Assembly (NCBI RefSeq): GCF_008274695.1
Contig: NZ_VTOU01000001.1
Coordinates: forward strand, 1,054,001-1,118,000
Length of the DNA stretch: 64,000 bases
Origin: Sphingomonas montanisoli
GTDB lineage: Bacteria > Pseudomonadota > Alphaproteobacteria > Sphingomonadales > Sphingomonadaceae
Direction: 5' to 3'
Notes under the pieces: model-generated
Told to the model about the DNA's origin: nothing
The model's input: only the letters and a program-made list of their open reading frames with translations
The model's database searches: none
Position numbers and translations under genes: made by a program
Part shown: piece after piece, positions 35,780-42,601 of the stretch
Position numbering within the stretch: position 1 is the first letter of the stretch
Layout of the letters: every line of letters begins with the position of its first letter

Positions 35780-37531
35780 ATGAGACTCGGATTCCTGATC
35801 AAAGGCGGTACGGTCGTCGACGGCACCGGCGCCCCAGCCTATCGCGCGGACGTCCGCGTCACCGACGACGTGATCTCGGAAATCGGCCAAAATCTGGAAC
35901 GGCGCGGGCGCGAACAGGTGATCGACGCGACCGGCTGCTATGTAGCCCCCGGCTTCATGGAAACGCACAACCATTTCGATGCGCCGATGTGGTGGCTACC
36001 GTCGATGGAGCCGATGCCAGGCTATGGCGTGACCACCTCGATCAACGGCAATTGCGGCTTCGGCGCAGCGCCGGTCAGCGACGATCCGAACGTGCGGCTG
36101 GAGGCGGTGAAGATCTTTTCCTTCTTCGAGGATATTCCCGAAAAGCCCTTCATGGATCGCCTGCCGTGGGATTGGACGACGTGGGGCGAATATCGCAGCT
36201 CGATCGAACGCAACCTGAAGCTGCCGCTCAACTTCGCCTCCTATTGCGGCCATATCCCGCTGCGCCTGACCGTGATGGGCCTCGAGGCCTGGGACCGCGC
36301 GGCCACGCCGGACGAGATCGCCAAGATGGCCGAGTTGCTCGATGAGGCACTCGCCGCCGGCGCAATCGGGCTGTCGACCAACTATCTCGACAATGACGGC
36401 AAGGATCGCCGCATCGTCACCAAGCTGGCCGACGATGCAGAGATGAACGCTCTGTTCGACGTGCTCGAACGCTATCCCGGCCGCGTGTTCCAGGTGATCG
36501 TCGACTGGGTGATGCGCGTCGATGCGCCCGCCACGATGGACCGCTTCGTGCGCCTGCTGCGCGGCCGCAACATCCGCACCCAATTCACCGGCGCTGTGCC
36601 GACGCTGGCCTATCAGGACAAGATCGTCGCCCCCGCGATCGAGATGCACGAGGCGCGCAAGGCCGAGGGTCTCGATATCTGGGCCGGCTATCATCACGTC
36701 GCGTCGACCGTGCTGATCGGCTTCATGAACTCGCTCGTCTGGGCGCAGATCAACAATTATGTCTGGAACGAGATCATCGACGAGCGCGACGAGCAGAAGA
36801 AGCTCGACATGCTCGCCGATCCCACCTGGCGCGCTCGTGCCCGCGAAAGCTGGAACAGCGTGCGCGACGTATCGCGCGCCAAACATGCCGACGCCTTCGA
36901 ACTGTTCGACAGTGAAACCAATGCCGGGCCGACGGGCATCCTGCTCAGCCAGTTCATGAAGGACCGCGGCTACGACCATCCCTCGGACGCGCTGGCCGAC
37001 TGGGTGATCGAGAACGGCGTCCATTCCAACCTGCGTATGGAGGAAGCACCCAAGCACAAGGACGCCTTGCCCTATATGTTCGCCGACGACCTCGCGATCG
37101 GTAACCTCTCGGACGCGGGGGCACACGGCAAGATGTTCTGCGGTGCCGGCGACAACGTCCTGCTGCTCACCCGCCATGTCCGCGACAGCCAGGATCTGAC
37201 GATCGAACAGGCGGTGCACCTGCTCACTGGGCGGATCGCCGACTTCTTCAACCTGCTGCCCGAACGCGGCACGCTGCATGTCGGCAAGAAGGCGGACGTG
37301 ACGGTGTTCAACCTCGACGAGATCGAGCGGCGCCCCGAATATAAGCGCTTCGACGTTCCCGATGGCGAAGGCGGCGTCACCTATCGCTACAGCCGCGAGG
37401 CGGCGCCGATGCGCCTCACCCTGGTCAATGGCGAGGCGACCTTCGTGCGCGGCGAGTTCACCGGCAAGTTTCCGGGTGAGGTGGTCACCGCCGCATCGAC
37501 CGTCCCACCCCTGGCGCAAGCAGCGGAGTGA
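35780..37531 (+). CDS. D-aminoacylase-type amidohydrolase
   Basis: A 583-residue metal-dependent amidohydrolase of the N-acyl-D-amino-acid deacylase/dihydroorotase type. It has FLIKGGTVVDGTGAPAYRAD at the N-terminus, the metal site METHNHFDAP near residue 60 (HxH), central NGNCGFGAAP typical of D-aminoacylases, DAGAHGKMF near 450 and the C-terminal GKKADVTVFNLDEI composite domain. ATG 35780 has an AGAGGAGAGG site. The family cleaves amide, hydantoin or ester bonds; the substrate is unknown. It overlaps or abuts the Coq4-family gene downstream and is divergent from a TonB receptor, so import and first hydrolysis of a compound is a reasonable model. Confidence 0.88.
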   Translation: MRLGFLIKGGTVVDGTGAPAYRADVRVTDDVISEIGQNLERRGREQVIDATGCYVAPGFMETHNHFDAPMWWLPSMEPMPGYGVTTSINGNCGFGAAPVSDDPNVRLEAVKIFSFFEDIPEKPFMDRLPWDWTTWGEYRSSIERNLKLPLNFASYCGHIPLRLTVMGLEAWDRAATPDEIAKMAELLDEALAAGAIGLSTNYLDNDGKDRRIVTKLADDAEMNALFDVLERYPGRVFQVIVDWVMRVDAPATMDRFVRLLRGRNIRTQFTGAVPTLAYQDKIVAPAIEMHEARKAEGLDIWAGYHHVASTVLIGFMNSLVWAQINNYVWNEIIDERDEQKKLDMLADPTWRARARESWNSVRDVSRAKHADAFELFDSETNAGPTGILLSQFMKDRGYDHPSDALADWVIENGVHSNLRMEEAPKHKDALPYMFADDLAIGNLSDAGAHGKMFCGAGDNVLLLTRHVRDSQDLTIEQAVHLLTGRIADFFNLLPERGTLHVGKKADVTVFNLDEIERRPEYKRFDVPDGEGGVTYRYSREAAPMRLTLVNGEATFVRGEFTGKFPGEVVTAASTVPPLAQAAE

Positions 37532-37536
37532 TCGAC

Positions 37537-38418
37537 ATGGCGACCGCAAAACCCATCGAAAACGCCGCCAACGATGCCGAGCCGGCCCGCAAGCGCGGCG
37601 GGATGACGCCGGCCGAGATCGCTTACATGCGACAGGGTATCGAGCCCGTCGCCGGCAGCGTCCCGATGTCGACCTCGCGCTTCCTCAACAGCCCCTTGTT
37701 CGTCCACGCCTATAGCCAGTTGTCGCTGCGCCGGCTGGGCGACGATGTGCCCACCACCTACGACATTCCGGACATGTCGCGCGGGATCGACGACGTGACC
37801 GACTATGCCGACTGGGCGCAGCAGGTCGCGATCGAGAAGGCTGAGAATCCGGTCTTCGCCGACTGGCTGAACCAGCGTCGCTCGACCCGCTATAACCCGC
37901 ATGAGATGGCGCAGTATGCGGCGGGCACGCTGGGGGCGACGATCCGCGATTTCATGCTCAAGTCGGGCTTCGACATCGAGTTCATGGACAAGGGCGTAAC
38001 CCCCGCGAACGACCTGCAATATCTGATGAAGCGGTCGAGCGAGTGCCACGACATCCAGCATATGGTGTCCGGCTTCGGCCCCAATATCGCCGGCGAACAT
38101 GCGCTGATCATGATGAACGTGACCGGCAATGCCGGGTTCTTCCGGCCCGAACTGGCCGCCTATCTCTCGCGCTCGCCGTACTTCCTCGCTTCGGCGAACC
38201 TGATGCGCAGCGGCCTGCATTATTCGGCGGGCATGCCGCGCCTGCTGGAGGCGACCGAACTCGGCATCGCGGCCGGCCGTGGGCTCAAGAAGCCGCTGCA
38301 TATCGTCAACTGGGAAGAGTATCTCGACTGGCAGCTCGACGACATCGCCGCCGATCTGGGCTTTACGCGCGGACCGGGCGACCTGTGGGGCGACGCCGAT
38401 CAAAGCCTGCTCGGCTAA
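37537..38418 (+). CDS. Coq4 family protein
   Basis: A 293-residue protein with the diagnostic Coq4 metal motif HDxxHx11E: His171-Asp172, His175 and Glu187, seen as ECHDIQHMVSG and NIAGEHAL. Eukaryotic Coq4 acts in ubiquinone synthesis at the C1 position of the ring (oxidative decarboxylation has been reported). ATG 37537 is chosen because GGAG at 37524-37527 is well spaced; GTG 37528 overlaps the upstream stop. The position, directly behind a D-aminoacylase-type gene and before a TetR regulator, is not a ubiquinone locus, so this is probably a catabolic paralogue acting on an aromatic or quinone-like intermediate (inference). Confidence 0.85.
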   Translation: MATAKPIENAANDAEPARKRGGMTPAEIAYMRQGIEPVAGSVPMSTSRFLNSPLFVHAYSQLSLRRLGDDVPTTYDIPDMSRGIDDVTDYADWAQQVAIEKAENPVFADWLNQRRSTRYNPHEMAQYAAGTLGATIRDFMLKSGFDIEFMDKGVTPANDLQYLMKRSSECHDIQHMVSGFGPNIAGEHALIMMNVTGNAGFFRPELAAYLSRSPYFLASANLMRSGLHYSAGMPRLLEATELGIAAGRGLKKPLHIVNWEEYLDWQLDDIAADLGFTRGPGDLWGDADQSLLG

Positions 38419-38425
38419 GCTTGTG

Positions 38426-38464
38426 GGGTCATGCCGGGAGCCCTAGTGTCGCCCGGCATGACCC
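38426..38464. repeat. 13-bp perfect inverted repeat across the TetR start codon
   Basis: GGGTCATGCCGGG (38426-38438) and CCCGGCATGACCC (38452-38464) are perfect reverse complements separated by 13 bases. The right arm contains the ATG at 38458 that appears to start the TetR gene. The TCATGCCGG core resembles REP-like palindromes common in alphaproteobacterial genomes. It may terminate the Coq4 transcript or hide the start codon in an RNA hairpin. Confidence 0.8.
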
Positions 38465-39162
38465 GTAACGCCCCCGCCGCCGTCGATCCCGGCCCCGAAC
38501 CCGAAAAGCGCCGGCGGACCGCGCAGCGCGGGCGCCCGAAGATCCTCGATCACGACAGGATCATCGCCGCCGCGCTGGATATGCTGACCGATCAGGGGCT
38601 GGCCAGCTTCACGCTGCACAAGCTCGCGCTGCGGCTCAACGTGTCGGTGATGACGCTCTACACCTACTTCCCCAGCCGCGACGCGCTGCTCAACGAGGTC
38701 GCGAGCACGATCTTCAGCAGCTTCGAAGCGCCGGCGCCCGGCCTCGTCTGGCGCGAGGCGATGACCGCGTGGCTCCACGAATTGCGCCGCCTGCTGGATC
38801 GCTATCCGGTCGGCCTCTATTTGATCAAGCTGGAGGGAGAAGTCTCGCCGTCGTGGATCGGCGTGCTGACCCCGCTGGTGCGCGTGCTCGCCAATATGGG
38901 GCTGAGCGACCACGAGATTTTCGTCACGTCGAACTGGATCACGCGCGTCAGCCTGTCTCTGCTGATGGCGCGCGGCGCACTGCCCGAAGAGGGCACGTCG
39001 GTCCGCGACTTCGCAGCCCCGCTCGCCGATATGTCCGACGAGGACCGCGCGCTGATCGTCGCGGTCTCGATGTCCGATCCGGGAATGGACGCGGCGGACG
39101 AGATCTACGATCTGGGCGTCCGCAACATCATCCTCGGGCTTGAGGATATGCTGCGCGGCTGA
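38458..39162 (+). CDS. TetR/AcrR family transcriptional regulator
   Basis: A 234-residue regulator. After a basic, proline-rich leader (EPEKRRRTAQRGRPKIL) the helix-turn-helix is clear: RIIAAALDMLTDQGLASFTLHKLALRLNVSVMTLYTYF, residues ~37-75. The C-terminal helical domain resembles TetR_C ligand domains (LRRLLDRYPVGLYLIKLEGE). The start is ATG 38458 inside the inverted repeat, or ATG 38431 upstream. It sits between the amidohydrolase/Coq4 genes and the convergent MDR/MFS operon and is the likely repressor of one or both; palindromes at 35700 and 41469 are candidate sites. It ends 3 bases before the MDR stop. Confidence 0.88.
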   Translation: MTRNAPAAVDPGPEPEKRRRTAQRGRPKILDHDRIIAAALDMLTDQGLASFTLHKLALRLNVSVMTLYTYFPSRDALLNEVASTIFSSFEAPAPGLVWREAMTAWLHELRRLLDRYPVGLYLIKLEGEVSPSWIGVLTPLVRVLANMGLSDHEIFVTSNWITRVSLSLLMARGALPEEGTSVRDFAAPLADMSDEDRALIVAVSMSDPGMDAADEIYDLGVRNIILGLEDMLRG

Positions 39163-39165
39163 TCG

Positions 39166-40188
39166 TCAGTCGACGTCCAGCAACTGCTTTCCGCGATTCT
39201 CGCCGCTGAACAGGCGCAGCAGCGTCGCCGGGATATTGGCGAAACCGGTCTGGATGTCGTGGCGGAACACGATCTGCCCCTCGGCCACCCAGCCCGCCAG
39301 TTCGGCCATGATGCCAGGCACCGCCGCGCCATGATCCATGACGATGAAGCCTTCCATCCGCAGCCGCGCGGTGATGACCTTCATCATGTTGCGCGGGCCG
39401 GGGCGCGGCTCGGCATCGTTGTAGGTTGCGATGGCACCGCACAAAGCGATCCGACCATGATCCGCCATATGCGCGATCCCGGCTTCGAGCTGATTGCCGC
39501 CGACATTGTCGAAGAACAGGTCGATGCCTTTGGGAAACAGCTCGCCCAGCCGCCGGTCGAGATCCTCTGCGCGATAATCGATCACCTCCGCGATCCCGCA
39601 CGCGCTACGCAGCCAGCCGACCTTCTCGGCGCCACCCGCGACACCGACGACATGCGCCCCCCTGATACGCGCGATCTGCGCCGCGACGCTGCCGACCGCA
39701 CCCGCCGCGCCTGTTACCAGCACATTATCGTCGGGCTTAAGGCCACCTACCCGGCACAGCCCAACATAAGCCGTCAGTCCACTGCCGCCCATCACGCCCA
39801 GCGCAATGGCTGGCGATACGCCTTCGGGCAACAGCGTGATCGGCCGCTCGCCGGCGCGATTGACGACCGCATAATCCTGCCAGCCCAGCAACCCTATCAC
39901 GAGTCGACCGACCGGAAAGGCGGGATCGGCGGACTCGACGATTTCCGCGACCGCAGACGCCCGCATCGGCGCGCCGATCGCGACGGGCGGCAGGTAGCTC
40001 GGCACATCGTCGACCCAGCCGCGCATTGCCGGATCGAAGCTGAACATCGCCGATCGAACGAGGATCTCCCCCGCGCCGAGATCGGGCGTCGGCCGCGCCG
40101 TTTCGACATAAGCGAAGTCATCCTCGCGCACCGCGCCGCGCGGGCGGCGCGCGAGCACCCACTGGCGGTTGATCGCGTCGGTCACCAT
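39166..40188 (-). CDS. Zinc-independent MDR NADP-dependent oxidoreductase
   Basis: A 340-residue medium-chain reductase of the prostaglandin/leukotriene B4 reductase-like group (CurA type). N-terminal MDAINRQWVLARRPRG-like opening and AMFSFDPAMRGWVDD (the SVDPYMRG family motif), cofactor loop VTGAAGAVGSVAAQIAR near residue 155, RIALCGAIATYND near 245. The zinc cysteines are absent. It reduces alpha,beta-unsaturated ketones or acyls with NADPH. It lies 10 bases after the MFS transporter on the same strand, forming a two-gene operon, and is convergent with the TetR gene. Substrate unknown. Confidence 0.9.
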   Translation of the reverse strand: MVTDAINRQWVLARRPRGAVREDDFAYVETARPTPDLGAGEILVRSAMFSFDPAMRGWVDDVPSYLPPVAIGAPMRASAVAEIVESADPAFPVGRLVIGLLGWQDYAVVNRAGERPITLLPEGVSPAIALGVMGGSGLTAYVGLCRVGGLKPDDNVLVTGAAGAVGSVAAQIARIRGAHVVGVAGGAEKVGWLRSACGIAEVIDYRAEDLDRRLGELFPKGIDLFFDNVGGNQLEAGIAHMADHGRIALCGAIATYNDAEPRPGPRNMMKVITARLRMEGFIVMDHGAAVPGIMAELAGWVAEGQIVFRHDIQTGFANIPATLLRLFSGENRGKQLLDVD

Positions 40189-40198
40189 CGCCTTGTCC

Positions 40199-41446
40199 TC
40201 AGGTCGCGGGGGTCAGCGCCAGTTCAGGCTTGGTCGGGAAGATACGCGGCGCGAGCAGCAGGAGCGCGGCGATGACGGCAGCAGCGGCGAAGCTGACAAA
40301 CATCACGCGGTAGCTGCCGGTGCGATCGAACACTTCCCCGCCGAAGCGGAGGAATACTGCGGCCAGCGCGGCGGTGAGCGGCGTCATCAGACCGCGCACC
40401 GTCCCCAGCGAGATCGTCCCGAAGCGATCCGCGACCAGCGCGTAATAAAGCGGGGCACCCGTGCCGCTCGCCATGCCGATCAGCACGCAGATCGCCAACA
40501 GAACGCCATAGCTATGATCGATCAACAGCGTGGCGTTGGCGATGGCAAGCAGCGTGAAGCAGCTCGCGAGCAGCGTCGATCGATCGAAATAGTCGGCAAC
40601 GACGGCGAGCGTGAGCTTGCTGGCCACCGCCGTTATCCCCATGACCGACAGCAGGCTGGTCGCCTGCACAATGGTGAGCCCGCCGTCGGTCGCCAGCGGA
40701 ACGAGCGAGACGCCGAGCGTCTGCATGATCGCAAGCCCGATGCCCGCGCCAATGCCGATCAGCCAGAAATGCGGGTTGGTCAGGATGTCGCGCACCGTGA
40801 GCCGCACGCCCAGCGCGGGCGCCCCGGCGACGGCGACGGACGGCTTGCCGGGCTCGACCTCGTCAGGGTTGGGCCGATCGCGGACGATCATCGCGAGCGC
40901 GCACACCACGACGGCGATGCCGATACCCGACAGAACCAGCGCATGACGCCAACCATATTGCGCGATCAGATGGCCGATCACCGGAATGACGGTCAGGTTC
41001 GACAGCGACATACCCATCGCGGCCAGCGCCAGCACGCGGCCGCGCTGCTTGGTGAACCAGCGCGCCAGCAGCACCGTGACGGTCAGCGTGCCCGCGCCCA
41101 CCGTTCCCGCCGCCAGCGGCAGGACGATGACGAAGGCGTCGAGCATCAGATTGTCGGACAGGCCCAGCAGCGCCATGCATCCACCCAGCACGATGCCACT
41201 GACGATCATGATCGGCCGCAACGGAAAGCGATCGATCAGCCGCCCCACCACCAAAGCGGTCAGCGCCATGCCGACGTTGAACAGGATCATGCCGGTGTTC
41301 ATCGTCGCGCGCGACAAATCGAACTCGGCTGCGACCGGCTTCACATACAGCCCGTAAGCGGCCGAGCCCGTTCCTATCACAGCCATGTAGATCAGGATGC
41401 AGGCGGCAACGAGGTACCAGCCATAATAGATCTTTTTCATCGCCAT
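40199..41446 (-). CDS. MFS transporter
   Basis: A 415-residue twelve-helix secondary transporter. N-terminus MKKIYYGWYLVAACILIYMAV is typical of monocarboxylate/oxalate-formate-like MFS proteins; the loop 2-3 motif appears as GRLIDRFPLRPIMI near residue 73, with a long central loop (RDRPNPDEVEPGKPS) between helices 6 and 7. Probably takes up an organic acid used by the neighbouring catabolic genes. ATG 41446 is used; ATG 41440 is an alternative. It heads an operon with the MDR reductase, and palindromes upstream (41469-41516) suggest regulation, plausibly by the TetR protein at 38458. Confidence 0.9.
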   Translation of the reverse strand: MAMKKIYYGWYLVAACILIYMAVIGTGSAAYGLYVKPVAAEFDLSRATMNTGMILFNVGMALTALVVGRLIDRFPLRPIMIVSGIVLGGCMALLGLSDNLMLDAFVIVLPLAAGTVGAGTLTVTVLLARWFTKQRGRVLALAAMGMSLSNLTVIPVIGHLIAQYGWRHALVLSGIGIAVVVCALAMIVRDRPNPDEVEPGKPSVAVAGAPALGVRLTVRDILTNPHFWLIGIGAGIGLAIMQTLGVSLVPLATDGGLTIVQATSLLSVMGITAVASKLTLAVVADYFDRSTLLASCFTLLAIANATLLIDHSYGVLLAICVLIGMASGTGAPLYYALVADRFGTISLGTVRGLMTPLTAALAAVFLRFGGEVFDRTGSYRVMFVSFAAAAVIAALLLLAPRIFPTKPELALTPAT

Positions 41447-41468
41447 CGGGCCTCTCTGATTCTGTTTT

Positions 41469-41516
41469 TCAGATCTGACAGTCTGATTTGCAGAAAGCTT
41501 ATACCGGTTGGGGTAT
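41469..41516 (-). promoter_or_regulatory. Two palindromes upstream of the MFS/MDR operon
   Basis: TCAGATCTGA (41469-41478) is a perfect 10-base palindrome 23 bases before the MFS start. ATACC (41501-41505) and GGTAT (41512-41516) form a second, TetR-like dyad around a 6-base centre. They lie in the 114-base gap where the operon promoter must be. Candidate operator sites for the nearby TetR regulator. Confidence 0.4.
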
Positions 41517-41560
41517 GGACGAGAAGCTTGCCGTGCGTTGTCCGGACTTGCGGATTTCGG

Positions 41561-42220
41561 CTAAGCGGCGGTCAGCCAGTACGGGCCTCGCCCCGCCTGC
41601 CGCATATGGAAGCGATAGCCGCGCGCGATGAGTTCGCTGTAGGTCATGATCCGGTCGAAGCGGCTGTCGAGGACGAAAGTGGACGGCCCCTGCCCCCGCC
41701 GCGCGCCATCCAGCGTGAGAACGACGTGATAATCACCGCGTTCGGTCCAGGCCGTCGCCAGCCGCACCGCCTCCACCGGCCAGCCCTTACCGAGCAGATC
41801 TGCGCGCATCGCAAGCGCGATATCCTCGCAATCGCCGGTCTTGCCAGCCGTTTCCCACTGCTCCCGACGATCATGGCGCCGCATGACGTGGGCGACGCTT
41901 GATAACGCGCCTTCGAGTTCGCGCCAGCGCCTGTCGTCGAGCGCGACCGGCCCGCACCCCGGATCGCCAGCATGGCGGCCACAATAGCCGAGCCAACCGG
42001 CGGGCGGCATCGTGATCCCGCCGGTCCGCATCGTCGCGGATTGGGCAGACGGCATGGCGCAACCGAGCAGCAGCCACAGGATCGCGCCCCACAGCAGGCT
42101 GTTGATCGCGACGATCATCAGAATGCGCGCGCGAAACGCGGGGCGACGCGGCAACATAGGAACGGATTCAGCGGGAAGGAGTGAAGCGCACTCGGGCGCC
42201 TCGACAACGTCGATGGACAT
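41561..42220 (-). CDS. Bacterial transglutaminase-like cysteine peptidase (BTLCP)
   Basis: A 219-residue membrane-anchored protein with one N-terminal hydrophobic segment (ILMIVAINSLLWGAILWLLL, residues ~33-52). The papain/transglutaminase triad is recognisable: Cys in TGDCEDIALAMRADL, His in GDYHVVLTL, Asp in FVLDSRFDRI. This fits the DUF920/BTLCP family, periplasmic cysteine peptidases such as LapG that in some bacteria release large adhesins. No LapA/LapD-like partner is present here, so the substrate is unknown. ATG 42220 lies 9 bases after the stop of the small GIY-YIG-like gene, on the same strand. Confidence 0.85.
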   Translation of the reverse strand: MSIDVVEAPECASLLPAESVPMLPRRPAFRARILMIVAINSLLWGAILWLLLGCAMPSAQSATMRTGGITMPPAGWLGYCGRHAGDPGCGPVALDDRRWRELEGALSSVAHVMRRHDRREQWETAGKTGDCEDIALAMRADLLGKGWPVEAVRLATAWTERGDYHVVLTLDGARRGQGPSTFVLDSRFDRIMTYSELIARGYRFHMRQAGRGPYWLTAA

Positions 42221-42229
42221 GAAAGCAAC

Positions 42230-42550
42230 TCATTGACAGGAAACTAAGCGGGCCAAAGCGACCTGCCCGCCCCCGAGCCGCGCGATGTAGCGGTCGAGCG
42301 CGGGGGACAGGTTGAACCAGCCCGGACAGATGCGGTCGCGCGCGAACATCAGCGCCAGCTCCGCCTCGCGCTGCGGCCCGCCCGTCTCGATCGCGGCAAG
42401 GCGTATCGGGAAGGGACAGGCCGCCTCGATCTCGCTCGCGCGGACGCGCGGATCGGGCGTGGCGCTCATGCGGACAAGCGCGAAAACATCGGAGCGGAGG
42501 AAGCAGATGCTGCTCGATGGAGCGTCATCCGGGGATGAACGATATGCCAC
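42230..42550 (-). CDS. Small GIY-YIG (T5orf172/Mug113)-like protein, degenerate
   Basis: A 106-residue protein. The section SSICFLRSDVFALVRMSATPD, with RVRASEIEAACPFPIRLAAI and EAELALMFARDRICPGWF, aligns by eye with short Mug113-type GIY-YIG proteins (pattern VYFIR..VKIG.T.DP..R...IQTG.P.PL and then E..LH.RF...R..GEWF). The tyrosine of the GIY core and the lysine-glycine of KIG are not conserved, so nuclease activity is doubtful. It sits between a TonB receptor and the BTLCP gene, same strand, 51 and 9 bases away. No clear ribosome site precedes ATG 42550. Confidence 0.55.
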   Translation of the reverse strand: MAYRSSPDDAPSSSICFLRSDVFALVRMSATPDPRVRASEIEAACPFPIRLAAIETGGPQREAELALMFARDRICPGWFNLSPALDRYIARLGGGQVALARLVSCQ

Positions 42551-42601
42551 GGCCGGCTTTCTTGGGGTGCGTAGAGGGAAAACCGGCCGTGGCCCGGCGT
42601 G

